From contig CAMDFD010000009.1 of the NCBI GenBank assembly GCA_945897365.1, positions 80,045 through 144,044 on the forward strand: DNA of 64,000 bases, given 5' to 3'. The position numbers were made by a program, and so were the translations under genes. The notes under the pieces were generated by a model. The model had not been told where the DNA came from. It saw only the letters and a list, made by a program, of their open reading frames with translations, and did not search any database. Positions 1-8,212 of this stretch are shown piece after piece; positions within the stretch are counted from its first letter, which is position 1, and every line of letters starts with the position of its first letter. Source of the DNA: Bordetella parapertussis (GTDB taxonomy: Bacteria; Pseudomonadota; Gammaproteobacteria; Burkholderiales; Burkholderiaceae_B).

Positions 1-430
1 GCACGCACATATGATTGTTGTTGACCAACAAAACCGGCGAGTCACCACAGGCACCCATGCACTCACCTTCCATCAAGGTGAAGGCACCATCAGGCGTCGT
101 TTCACGAAAACCAATACCGAGTTTCTTTTTCAGATAGTCGGCGGTCTTTTCGCCATCACGTAACGCGCAAGGCAAATTGGTACAGACCGTGATTTTGAAC
201 TGACCGACAGGACGCACATTAAACATGTTGTAGAACGTTGCGTTTTCCTGCACAGCAATCGCAGGTTGTCCGAGATAGTCGGCTACATCCTGAATCACCT
301 CAGGTGAGACCCAGCCCTTTTCTTCTTGGGCGATACCAAGAGACGCCATGATGGCAGATTGCTTTTGATCTGGCGGATACTTGGCGATCTCACGATCAAT
401 TCTTTTATAAGCCTGTTCTGAGAGCAGCAT
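1..430 (-). CDS. nuoE: NADH-quinone oxidoreductase subunit E (partial, 3' end outside window)
   Basis: This is the 24-kDa subunit of respiratory complex I, which binds a [2Fe-2S] cluster in the peripheral NADH-dehydrogenase arm. I translated the open frame from an ATG at 430-428; it begins MLLSEQAYKRID and runs off the left edge after about 143 codons. It contains the thioredoxin-like [2Fe-2S] fold signature: CTNLPCALRDG supplies two cysteines and GECMGACGDSP the second pair. It follows nuoD on the same strand by 44 bp, as expected in a nuoABCDE operon. The C-terminus is missing only because the window ends. Confidence 0.93.
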   Translation of the reverse strand, partial: MLLSEQAYKRIDREIAKYPPDQKQSAIMASLGIAQEEKGWVSPEVIQDVADYLGQPAIAVQENATFYNMFNVRPVGQFKITVCTNLPCALRDGEKTADYLKKKLGIGFRETTPDGAFTLMEGECMGACGDSPVLLVNNNHMCV

Positions 431-474
431 GATCTAAATCCGGTGGTAGCGAAGTCAAAACGCAGTTAAAACAA

Positions 475-1731
475 TCAGCGGTCAATCTCGCCAAAAACAA
501 TATCTTGAGTACCGATAATCGTGACGGCATCGGCAATCATGTGACCACGTGACATTTCGTCAAGCGCCTGCAGATGCACAAAACCTGGAGCACGAATCTT
601 GAGTCGATAGGGCTTGTTGGCCCCGTCAGACACCATATAAATACCAAATTCACCTTTGGGATGCTCGACAGCGGCATAAGCCTCGCCTGCTGGAACATGA
701 AAGCCTTCAGTAAAGAGTTTGAAATGGTGAATCAACTCTTCCATATTGGACTTCATACCCGTTCGGTGGGGTGGTGACACCTTGTGGTTGTCAATCATGA
801 CTGGGCCGGGATTGTTACGGAGCCACTGCACACACTGCGCGATGATGCGGTTGCTTTCTCGCATTTCAGCGATGCGCACCAAGTAACGGTCGTAAGAGTC
901 ACCATTGACACCGACAGGGATGTCAAACTGCATGCGATCGTACACCTCGTAAGGCTGCATCTTGCGCAAATCCCAAGCCACACCTGAGCCGCGCAGCATT
1001 GGACCCGTAAAGCCAAGTGCCTTGGCACGCTCAGGGCCCACTACACCAATGCCGACCAAACGCTGTTTCCAGATACGGTTATCGGTCAATAAAGTCTCGT
1101 ACTCATCCACACACGCTGGAAAGCGGTTGGTGAAATCCTCGATAAAGTCCAACAATGAGCCCGAACGCGCATCGTTCATCGCCTTGAGATCTTTGGCGGA
1201 ACGGTATTGGCTCGATTTACCATACTGAGGCATTGCATCGGGCAAGTCACGATAGACGCCGCCAGGACGGTAATAAGCGGCATGCAAACGCGCACCTGAC
1301 ACGGCCTCGTAGCAGTCCATCAAGTCTTCGCGCTCGCGAAAAGCGTACAGAAATACAGCCATCGCCCCCACATCAAGTGCGTGTGAGCCCAAAGACATCA
1401 GGTGATTGAGTAGGCGGGTAATTTCATCAAACATCACACGGATGTACTGAGCACGCAAGGGCACTGTCACGCCCATCATTTTTTCGATCGACATTACATA
1501 GGCGTGCTCGTTACACATCATCGACACATAATCGAGACGATCCATGTAAGGCAAAGCCTGAAGATATGTGCGGTGTTCTGCGAGCTTTTCAGTGCCACGA
1601 TGCAACAAACCGATATGCGGATCGGCACGCTGGATGACCTCGCCATCTAGCTCAAGCACTAAACGCAACACGCCGTGTGCAGCAGGATGCTGTGGTCCAA
1701 AATTGAGTGTGTAGTTTTTAATTTCAGCCAT
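475..1731 (-). CDS. nuoD: NADH-quinone oxidoreductase subunit D (49-kDa)
   Basis: The 418-residue protein is the 49-kDa subunit of complex I, homologous to the large subunit of [NiFe] hydrogenases, and helps form the ubiquinone pocket at the base of the peripheral arm. The N-terminal block NFGPQHPAAHG, the HRGTEKLAE motif and the C-terminal DIVFGEIDR ending are family hallmarks, and the length is normal. It starts 3 bp after the nuoC stop, so the two are almost certainly cotranscribed and translationally linked. Confidence 0.97.
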   Translation of the reverse strand: MAEIKNYTLNFGPQHPAAHGVLRLVLELDGEVIQRADPHIGLLHRGTEKLAEHRTYLQALPYMDRLDYVSMMCNEHAYVMSIEKMMGVTVPLRAQYIRVMFDEITRLLNHLMSLGSHALDVGAMAVFLYAFREREDLMDCYEAVSGARLHAAYYRPGGVYRDLPDAMPQYGKSSQYRSAKDLKAMNDARSGSLLDFIEDFTNRFPACVDEYETLLTDNRIWKQRLVGIGVVGPERAKALGFTGPMLRGSGVAWDLRKMQPYEVYDRMQFDIPVGVNGDSYDRYLVRIAEMRESNRIIAQCVQWLRNNPGPVMIDNHKVSPPHRTGMKSNMEELIHHFKLFTEGFHVPAGEAYAAVEHPKGEFGIYMVSDGANKPYRLKIRAPGFVHLQALDEMSRGHMIADAVTIIGTQDIVFGEIDR

Positions 1732-1733
1732 GA

Positions 1734-2354
1734 TTAGCGCCCCACTCCATAGCCATCTTCGCGAATCACGCGCGGAATGACTTCGCGCGGCTCAATCGTG
1801 ACAGGCTGATACACCACGCGACCTTGCTCGGGGTCATAGCGCATTTCAACGTTGCCATAGACTGGAAAGTCTTTGCGGAAAGGATGCCCGATAAAACCAT
1901 AGTCCGTCAAAATACGACGAAGATCAGGATGGCCTTCGAACACAATACCAAACAAGTCAAACGCCTCGCGCTCGAACCAGTTCACCGAAGGCCACACCTC
2001 GACAAGCGAATCCAGCACAGGAAACTCAGCACTCGTCGCAAAAGTACGCACACGCAAACGCCAGTTGTGCTTGAGGGACAGCAAATGTGCGACGACCGCG
2101 AAACGCGCCTGGGGTACCACGGAGTCCGAGGGTGTTTCACCAACACGACCCGCTCCATAGGTGGAGTAATCCAAGCCGCACAAATCAATACAGGTTTCAA
2201 AATTTAAACCCGAGTTATCACGCAACCGCTGACAAGCGAACTGCCACTGCTCGGGCGCGATTTCGAGCGTGATCTCATCGGTTGAGAGTTTGATCTTGGC
2301 TTGTTCACCGAACAAGTTGATCAAGTGTTGTTGCAGGTTTTCTAGCCTGGACAT
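1734..2354 (-). CDS. nuoC: NADH-quinone oxidoreductase subunit C (30-kDa)
   Basis: The 206-residue protein is the 30-kDa subunit of complex I, which packs on NuoD in the connecting fragment. The conserved block WFEREAFDLFGIVF followed by GHPDLRRILTDYGF and GHPFRKDFP is the complex I 30-kDa signature. NuoC is a separate protein here, not the fused NuoCD of enterobacteria. It sits between nuoB (58-bp gap) and nuoD (3-bp gap) in one operon. Confidence 0.97.
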   Translation of the reverse strand: MSRLENLQQHLINLFGEQAKIKLSTDEITLEIAPEQWQFACQRLRDNSGLNFETCIDLCGLDYSTYGAGRVGETPSDSVVPQARFAVVAHLLSLKHNWRLRVRTFATSAEFPVLDSLVEVWPSVNWFEREAFDLFGIVFEGHPDLRRILTDYGFIGHPFRKDFPVYGNVEMRYDPEQGRVVYQPVTIEPREVIPRVIREDGYGVGR

Positions 2355-2412
2355 GTCTTAAGCCTGAGTAAACCGCTGAGCACATGCGAATGACGCACTC
2401 AACGACTTGGAT

Positions 2413-2889
2413 TTAACGAGCAATCGTATTGGTTTGACGAATTTTGTTTTGCATCTGCAGGAGGCCATACACCAAGGCTTCAGCCGTAGGTGGGCAACCC
2501 GGCACATAAACATCCACCGGCACGATCCGATCACAACCACGCACAACCGAATAGGAGTAGTGATAATAGCCACCACCATTGGCGCACGAGCCCATTGAGA
2601 CCACCCAACGTGGCTCCGGCATCTGATCGTAAACCTTGCGCAGCGCTGGCGCCATTTTGTTGCACAATGTGCCGGCAACAATCATCAAATCGGACTGACG
2701 TGGACTCGGTCGGAAAATAATGCCAAACTGATCCAAGTCATACCGGGCCGCACCAGCATGCATCATCTCGACCGCACAACAAGCCAGACCAAAGGTCATC
2801 GGCCACATCGAACCTGTTTTAGCCCAGTTGATGAATTTGTCAGCACTCGTGGTGACAAAGCCTTGTTTCAAAATACCGTCAATCGCCAT
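2413..2889 (-). CDS. nuoB: NADH-quinone oxidoreductase subunit B (PSST)
   Basis: The 158-residue protein is the complex I subunit that carries the N2 [4Fe-4S] cluster, the last redox centre before ubiquinone. The four expected ligands are visible: the adjacent pair C37-C38 in LACCAVEMM, C102 in MGSCANGG and C132 in VPGCPPTAEAL. The 58-bp gap to nuoC is slightly larger than the others in the operon. An overlapping ORF in another frame (2358-2681) is a shadow. Confidence 0.97.
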   Translation of the reverse strand: MAIDGILKQGFVTTSADKFINWAKTGSMWPMTFGLACCAVEMMHAGAARYDLDQFGIIFRPSPRQSDLMIVAGTLCNKMAPALRKVYDQMPEPRWVVSMGSCANGGGYYHYSYSVVRGCDRIVPVDVYVPGCPPTAEALVYGLLQMQNKIRQTNTIAR

Positions 2890-2913
2890 AAGTGTCTCAC
2901 TGCTACGATAGGA

Positions 2914-3273
2914 TTACTCCCAGTCGAGCGCGCCTTTTTTCCATTCGTAGATGAAACCAACAGTCAGCACAGCCAAAAAAATCATGACCGTGACAAAACC
3001 AACCATCCCAACCGTACCATTTGCAATCGCCCAAGGGAACAAAAAGGCAATTTCAAGATCGAAGAGGATGAAGAGAATCGCGACTAGGTAATAGCGCACG
3101 TCAAATTTCATACGTGCGTCACCAAAGGCCTCAAACCCACACTCATAGGGCGAGAGCTTTTGCGCGTCGGGTCGATTTGGACCAATCAGTGAACCTGCTG
3201 TAATCAGCGCAAAGCCGATCGCCGTGCCCACCACAATAAATAACAAAACGGGAAAGTATTGTTCCAGATTCAT
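2914..3273 (-). CDS. nuoA: NADH-quinone oxidoreductase subunit A
   Basis: NuoA is a small membrane subunit of complex I. I chose the ATG at 3273 (MNLEQYFPVLL, 119 aa) because it gives the usual family length; an upstream in-frame start at 3297 would add eight atypical residues. Three hydrophobic segments are visible near residues 6-28, 60-82 and 88-110, with the conserved PYECGFEAFGDARMKFDVRYY block between the first two. It is the first gene of the nuo operon, so the promoter should lie in the 84 bp between it and the terminator at 3358-3386. Confidence 0.95.
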   Translation of the reverse strand: MNLEQYFPVLLFIVVGTAIGFALITAGSLIGPNRPDAQKLSPYECGFEAFGDARMKFDVRYYLVAILFILFDLEIAFLFPWAIANGTVGMVGFVTVMIFLAVLTVGFIYEWKKGALDWE

Positions 3274-3357
3274 TGAACATTTCCGGCTGTTGTACAAAAC
3301 TCTAAGATTGTATCATCCTGCACGACCATTTCTGCGAAAAAGACCCGCTAAAAAATA

Positions 3358-3386
3358 AGCGAGCCACTCATAAAGAGTGGCTCGCT
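3358..3386 (-). terminator. Rho-independent terminator downstream of the porin gene
   Basis: A perfect 12-bp stem (agcgagccactc at 3358-3369 with its complement at 3375-3386) has a 5-nt loop. On the minus strand it is followed by TATTTTTTA. It lies 58 bp beyond the porin stop codon and separates the porin from the nuo operon on the same strand. The plus strand also has a short T run, so it may work in both directions. Confidence 0.85.
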
Positions 3387-3444
3387 TTTACTAAGTGTCT
3401 AGCAACAACCTAACCGAGGTTAGGCTGCCGATCTAAGCGGTTGC

Positions 3445-4593
3445 TTAGAACATGTGACGCAAACCGAGACCAACAATGGTGCTCTTAGCTGTATCGATTG
3501 TAGCAACGTTGTTCATGTAACCAAAAAAGCCGTACATGTTTGTACGCTTTGTAAAGTCATATGTGTAGCCGATGTTGTAAGCGGTCTGATTCTGAGCGTT
3601 ATATGCATCTTTCATGTTTGTGTTGGGTGTCAACATTGTCCATGACAGCAAAACGCGAGAAACTGGATTCACAGGAATCGTTGCACCAACGATGTAGCTG
3701 TTTGTACCAACAGCTGGAGCAAAAATCAGCTGGGGAGTGCCAGAAGCAATTGGGCTAACCCCAATTTGTGCACCTGTACCGCCAGCACCATTACCCAAAA
3801 TCACGCCGTCACGGGTTTGACCGTAGCCAGCAGCGATTTTGACAACTTTAAAGTCATACGTTCCAGCAATGTTCCATGAACTGATTGATGCGTTTTGACC
3901 TTTTGACTCTTCACCGTAAATTTTGTCATAAGATGCAGCAACGTAGATAGGACCGTTCGCGTACTTAGCACCCAAGGACAACTGACGTGCGTTGTTTGAA
4001 GTGAGGAAGTTGTAACCAGTTCCGGCTGTACCACCACCAGCAGCTGCAGTGTAAGCTTGTGTGTTACCTGTCGCGAACGAATAAGCAATACCTGCCTGGA
4101 ACCCAGACATGTTAGGTGACTGGTACTTAATCATGTTGCTGACGCGATCTGTGTTAGCCGCACCAAAAGCTCTACCCATGTTCAACTGACCAAAACCTGT
4201 GCCGAACGGATCAACTGGAACGCCAACATAGTCTGTTGCGTAGTTGGTTGTACGACCCAACTTCACATCACCCCATGACTTGTTCTGCAATCCCAACCAA
4301 GCCTGACGACCAAAAGAGAGCGAGCTGTCTGAACCCAGACCAACAGCAGCTTCAAGGTTGAAAATTACCTGGTTACCGCCACCGATGTCTTCTACACCGC
4401 GGAAACCCAAACGGTTACCAGACTGGTTGCCATAAGACAAACCGAAGTTTGAGGAGCCTGTGCCATTGGCCAAGCTAACTTTGTTGTAGCGCAGACCGCC
4501 GTCAAGCAGACCGTACATTGTTACTGATGACTGGGCCGAAGCGGCACCAGCAAAGCCGGCAAGCAGGGCGGCGGCGAGCAGAGTCTTTTTCAT
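3445..4593 (-). CDS. General porin, Burkholderiales OmpC-like (porin_4) type
   Basis: This is a 382-residue outer-membrane trimeric porin for small hydrophilic solutes. A signal peptide is clear (MKKTLLAAALLAGFAGAASA, cleaved before QSSVTMYG). The mature start SSVTMYGLLDGGLRYN, the GNRLGFRGVEDIGGG block, the FGRQAWLGL turn and the C-terminal VGLGLRHMF with terminal Phe are typical of Bordetella/Burkholderia porins. The start has a GGAG 9 nt upstream. The gene stands alone between two terminators. The nuo operon and the secG/tRNA-Leu block flank it, so it looks like a local insertion into an otherwise conserved order. Confidence 0.95.
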   Translation of the reverse strand: MKKTLLAAALLAGFAGAASAQSSVTMYGLLDGGLRYNKVSLANGTGSSNFGLSYGNQSGNRLGFRGVEDIGGGNQVIFNLEAAVGLGSDSSLSFGRQAWLGLQNKSWGDVKLGRTTNYATDYVGVPVDPFGTGFGQLNMGRAFGAANTDRVSNMIKYQSPNMSGFQAGIAYSFATGNTQAYTAAAGGGTAGTGYNFLTSNNARQLSLGAKYANGPIYVAASYDKIYGEESKGQNASISSWNIAGTYDFKVVKIAAGYGQTRDGVILGNGAGGTGAQIGVSPIASGTPQLIFAPAVGTNSYIVGATIPVNPVSRVLLSWTMLTPNTNMKDAYNAQNQTAYNIGYTYDFTKRTNMYGFFGYMNNVATIDTAKSTIVGLGLRHMF

Positions 4594-4866
4594 TTAAGAA
4601 ATCTCCAAGTATTTGAGTAACAAGAGCAACAAACAACCATTTGTCTGCCGCCCCCCTAACTCCGCTAGGGAAGTTGGCTCTATTTCATCAAAATTCGGAG
4701 GCTGTGGCTATGCATTCAGGTAGAAAAGCGTCTGAAAGCATACTTTCTGTTGGGTTAGTGCAACATTACAGGCAAAAGCGAGCCTTTTATAGAGGGTTTA
4801 CCCTTGCACTTATGTCGCATGATGACAACAGAAGAAAACACTCCAAAATCACTCCTTATAAATAAA

Positions 4867-4898
4867 AGCGAGCCGGAAACAAAAATTTCCGGCTCGCT
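4867..4898 (-). terminator. Rho-independent terminator downstream of the universal stress gene
   Basis: A perfect 13-bp inverted repeat (agcgagccggaaa at 4867-4879, complement at 4886-4898) with a 6-nt loop is followed on the minus strand by TTTTATTTAT. It lies about 50 bp past the stop of the UspA gene. The rest of 4594-4950 holds no convincing gene; it should contain the porin promoter and 5' UTR. Confidence 0.85.
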
Positions 4899-4950
4899 AT
4901 TTACCCATCACCTTTTTTACCGCCAACACCATTGCTGACGGTAGAAATGT

Positions 4951-5379
4951 TTACTTCACGAGTACAACAGGCTGTTTAGCTTGCGTCAATACGCGCTGAG
5001 CCACAGAGCCCAACAACATATCCGCAATGGCGCTGCGTCCCTTAGAGCCCAGCACGATCATGTCGTACTTCCCTTTTTGACCCTGAGCGACGATTTCCTG
5101 AGCTGCGTTGCCCACGAACATCGCCATGTCGTGCTTGATGCCTTGATCATTCAGCACTTTCATTGCGGGCTTGAGCTCTTTTTCGCTCAGTTCGCGTAAA
5201 TAATCAGCGACGGCTTCCTTACCCACGAAGGCCTTGGCGTGACGCAAGCCAGCATCGTCATGTACGCTGATGAGTGTGATGCTTTTTGTCTTGTCTGCGG
5301 TATTTTTAAGAAGGTCAGCGGCATATTTAACTGCACGCAAGGCATTTTTGGAGCCATCTGTGGCGACGAGAATTTTCAT
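4951..5379 (-). CDS. Universal stress protein, UspA family (ATP-binding type)
   Basis: The 142-residue single-domain protein has the Usp fold: a first strand MKILVATDGS and a C-terminal ATP-binding motif G-x2-G-x9-G-S, seen as VLGSKGRSAIADMLLGSVAQ. That motif marks the nucleotide-binding subgroup, as opposed to the E. coli UspA subgroup. Such proteins are cytoplasmic and support survival under stress; the specific role cannot be read from sequence. It is monocistronic, with its own terminator at 4867-4898. Confidence 0.92.
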   Translation of the reverse strand: MKILVATDGSKNALRAVKYAADLLKNTADKTKSITLISVHDDAGLRHAKAFVGKEAVADYLRELSEKELKPAMKVLNDQGIKHDMAMFVGNAAQEIVAQGQKGKYDMIVLGSKGRSAIADMLLGSVAQRVLTQAKQPVVLVK

Positions 5380-5601
5380 GATTTCAGTCCTTCTTGGTTT
5401 GTAATAAGTGATTGTTACGTCAGGGATTTTTCTACGAGCCTATACCCTAGGCACAATATACTTAAAAGTGATGTGCTGACGTAAAACTCAAAAATAAAAG
5501 CTTGAGCTAAATCAAACGAGATGAATTGAAACCGAAAGGAATGAGGTGTGATTTGGAGCAGGAAGAAAGTGCAGGAAGGCAATGCAGGGAGGAATATTTG
5601 A

Positions 5602-5686
5602 TGGTGCCGACGGCGAGACTCGAACTCGCACAGCTTTCGCCACTACCCCCTCAAGATAGCGTGTCTACCAATTTCACCACGTCGGC
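5602..5686 (-). tRNA. tRNA-Leu (anticodon GAG)
   Basis: The minus strand folds as a class II tRNA: acceptor GCCGACG pairs with CGTCGGC, followed by A and an encoded CCA. The D-loop contains AATTGGTAGAC, the anticodon stem CTATC/GGTAG encloses the loop TTGAGGG (anticodon GAG), then comes a long variable arm and the T-arm GCGAGTTCGAGTCTCGC. It is 85 nt with CCA. It lies just downstream of secG, a conserved position in this order. Confidence 0.97.
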
Positions 5687-5770
5687 TTTTAATGTGGTCT
5701 TGAATAGCCAAAGATTGTAGCACGTAGCCGCAATCTTTGACTTGAGGCAAAGAGCCTTTACCCCGTACCT

Positions 5771-6208
5771 TTATTTAGCTGCAGGAGCAGTAGGCACCGC
5801 AGGTACAGGCGCTGCAGGAATGCCAGGAACTGCATTCAGAGGAACCGCGGGTACTGCGGGCGAAACCGGGGCTGTCGGGGCAACGCCCGGCACAGCAGAG
5901 CCCGCAGGTGGCGCAACAGGTGCGGTCTGAGTGAAGTTTTGCATAATGCCAGTGTCTTGGCCCACATTGCCACGATTTGCCACATAGGCCAGGCCTACTG
6001 TGGAAATAAAGAACACAACAGCCGCCCATTTGGTCGCTCGAGACATGAAGTTTGCGGCACCAGTCGCACCAAACAAACTACCTGCTGAGCCGCTACCAAA
6101 AGCGGAACCCATATCTGCGCCCTTGCCCTGCTGGAGCAAGACGAGAGAAATGATTGAAAGTGAAGACAGGATCTGCACAACGAGCAGAAGATTAAACATC
6201 CAAGACAT
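5771..6208 (-). CDS. secG: Preprotein translocase subunit SecG
   Basis: SecG is an accessory membrane subunit of the SecYEG channel. The 145-residue protein has two hydrophobic segments (about residues 5-25 and 56-74) separated by the conserved VLLQQGKGADMGSAFGSGSAGSLFGATGA cytosolic loop region. The C-terminal 55 residues are an Ala/Pro-rich low-complexity tail, common in betaproteobacterial SecG. It lies 54 bp after tpiA and before the tRNA-Leu gene, the usual context. Confidence 0.96.
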   Translation of the reverse strand: MSWMFNLLLVVQILSSLSIISLVLLQQGKGADMGSAFGSGSAGSLFGATGAANFMSRATKWAAVVFFISTVGLAYVANRGNVGQDTGIMQNFTQTAPVAPPAGSAVPGVAPTAPVSPAVPAVPLNAVPGIPAAPVPAVPTAPAAK

Positions 6209-6262
6209 TGAAACGCTCCGAAAACTAAATAGCGAGGAAAAATATCATGCAAATGCTGCCCT

Positions 6263-7003
6263 TTAGGCTGCGATCGCAAGAAACTCCTCGGCAACTAAAG
6301 ATGCCCCACCCACCAACGCACCGTCGATATCAGGCATCGCAAACAAACTCGCGGCATTCGCCGCTTTGACACTACCACCGTACAAAATCTGAACTTGCGC
6401 AGCATCGATACCCTGCAGTGCTGAGCGGATCGCCGCGTGCACTTCCTGGGCTTGCTCCGGCGAGGCCGTGCGGCCGGTACCGATTGCCCATACAGGCTCA
6501 TAGGCCACAACCATTTTTTTCACTGACTCAGCCCCTAAGGCTAACACTGGCGCTAACTGTCGTGCAATGACAGCAACAGCCTGGCCTGCGTCACGTTCAG
6601 CCGAGGACTCTCCCACACACACAACAGGTGTCAGGTCAGCAGACAACGCAGCACGCGCCTTGTCTGCGACGAGCTGATCCGTCTCCGCATGCAAAGCACG
6701 TCGCTCAGAATGACCCACCAACACAAAGCGACACGAAAAATCATTGAGCATCCCACCAGACACTTCGCCTGTAAAGGCCCCTTGGGCTTGAGTGCTGATG
6801 TCTTGAGCGCCACAGGCAATCGCCGAGCCTTTCAGGACATGCGCAGTCTGAGCCAAATAAGGGAATGGTACGCAAACACCCATTTGCGTGGCAGAGGAAG
6901 CTCTGGGAGCCACTAAAAGCGCTGTCAGCAACTTGGCGTTATCAGCCAAATTGCCATGCATTTTCCAATTACCAAGGACAAGTCGGGTACGCATTGCGGT
7001 CAT
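6263..7003 (-). CDS. tpiA: Triosephosphate isomerase
   Basis: The enzyme interconverts dihydroxyacetone phosphate and glyceraldehyde 3-phosphate in glycolysis and gluconeogenesis. The 246-residue protein contains the catalytic elements of the TIM barrel: LGNWKMHG (Asn and Lys), VLVGHSERR (electrophilic His), VVAYEPVWAIGTG (catalytic Glu and the mobile loop), and the phosphate-binding YGGSVK and VGGASL. A second in-frame ATG three codons downstream (MRTRLVLGNWK) could be the true start. It heads the tpiA-secG unit. Confidence 0.97.
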   Translation of the reverse strand: MTAMRTRLVLGNWKMHGNLADNAKLLTALLVAPRASSATQMGVCVPFPYLAQTAHVLKGSAIACGAQDISTQAQGAFTGEVSGGMLNDFSCRFVLVGHSERRALHAETDQLVADKARAALSADLTPVVCVGESSAERDAGQAVAVIARQLAPVLALGAESVKKMVVAYEPVWAIGTGRTASPEQAQEVHAAIRSALQGIDAAQVQILYGGSVKAANAASLFAMPDIDGALVGGASLVAEEFLAIAA

Positions 7004-7172
7004 TTTCAGAGGATGAATTTAAAGCAACAATTTGAAATTGTATCCTGTTGTTCCTAGTCGGTGGCGAATGCGGCCCTTTTGACGCAGCTAAAGCTGCAAC
7101 GAGCACTTCAAAACATGGCTACACTACTTTTGCCGCATTTGGCCAAACCTTAAATGTAAGGAGGTACTAAGT

Positions 7173-8144
7173 ATGAAAAAATTCACCTCAATGATGCTTG
7201 CGGGTGTGACTCTTGCGATAGCGAGCGCATCTGCGTTTGCGCAGACTTGGCCAACGCGGCCGATTCGCCTGATCGTCCCATTTGCTCCGGGAGGTGGCGT
7301 AGACATCACCGCACGTGTCATCGCGCCTAAGCTTTCTGAGGCACTCGGGCAAACGGTGATCGTGGAAAACCGCGGGGGCGCTGGTGGGCTCATCGGTGTC
7401 GATCTTGGCGCAAAAGCAACACCAGACGGCTATACCATCGTGATTGGCACTATTGGCAATATCGCTCTCGCACCCCACTTGCAAAGCAAGATGCCCTATG
7501 ACCCTCAGAAAGACCTCGTACCCATCAGTCAACTCTCCAACGCACTCAACGTGATGGTGATTCATCCTTCGGTGAAAGCCACCACGGTCAAGGAATTTAT
7601 TGCGCTGGCCAAAAAAGAAGGCAGCAAGTTAAGCTTCGGCTCTTCGGGATCAGGCGCCACGGATCATCTGGCGGGCGAGGTATTCAACAACCTTGCGGGC
7701 CTGAAGATGACGCATATTCCCTACAAAGGCGGAGCCCCGGCGATGGTTGATCTGCTCGGCGGTCAAGTGCAGGTCGTATTTGCTACAGTTTCTACTGCAA
7801 TCGGCTCAATCCAGGGCGGTAAGATTCGGGCGTTGGGCATGACCGGCAATCAGCGCTTTGAACGTCTGGCCGAATTGCCAACGATCGCCGAAGCAGGGTT
7901 GGTTGGTTTTGAGGTCAACAACTGGTATGGCTTGTATGCTCCAGCTGGTACATCAAAAGACATCATCACGAGACTCAACACAGAAGTCGTCAAAACCCTA
8001 GCAATGCCCGACGTGAAGGCCCGATTACTCGATGCGGGCATTATTGCGACCTCTAGCTCGCCAGAAGCCTTCGCCGCGTATACGCGGGAGGAGACGCAGA
8101 AGTGGGGCAAGGTGGTTAAGGACGCCAATATCAAGAGTAATTAA
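7173..8144 (+). CDS. Tripartite tricarboxylate transporter substrate-binding protein (Bug/TctC family)
   Basis: The 323-residue protein is a periplasmic solute receptor of the Bug family, massively expanded in Alcaligenaceae and usually binding small carboxylates. It has a clear signal peptide (MKKFTSMMLAGVTLAIASASAFA then QTWPTRPIRL), the PFAPGGGVDITARV and ENRGGAGGLIGVDLGAKATPDGYT blocks, and the HIPYKGGAPA motif. A strong Shine-Dalgarno (AAGGAGG) precedes the ATG. No membrane components adjoin it, as for most orphan Bug proteins; the ligand is unknown. Confidence 0.93.
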   Translation: MKKFTSMMLAGVTLAIASASAFAQTWPTRPIRLIVPFAPGGGVDITARVIAPKLSEALGQTVIVENRGGAGGLIGVDLGAKATPDGYTIVIGTIGNIALAPHLQSKMPYDPQKDLVPISQLSNALNVMVIHPSVKATTVKEFIALAKKEGSKLSFGSSGSGATDHLAGEVFNNLAGLKMTHIPYKGGAPAMVDLLGGQVQVVFATVSTAIGSIQGGKIRALGMTGNQRFERLAELPTIAEAGLVGFEVNNWYGLYAPAGTSKDIITRLNTEVVKTLAMPDVKARLLDAGIIATSSSPEAFAAYTREETQKWGKVVKDANIKSN

Positions 8145-8176
8145 GCATCCGCAAACGATGGCAGTGCACAGTATTT

Positions 8177-8209
8177 AGGAGGGAGGCCTAGTGCTTCCCT
8201 CCTTTTTTG
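8177..8209 (+). terminator. Rho-independent terminator after the Bug gene
   Basis: The stem aggaggga (8177-8184) pairs with tccctcct (8196-8203) and is followed by a run of six Ts on the plus strand. It sits 33 bp after the Bug stop and directly before the convergent amidase gene. Confidence 0.85.
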
Positions 8210-8212
8210 TCA

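Noticed and set aside
4641..4865. 74-codon ORF between the porin and UspA genes
   Set aside because: No ribosome-binding site or recognisable domain; it overlaps the porin 5' region and approaches the UspA terminator.
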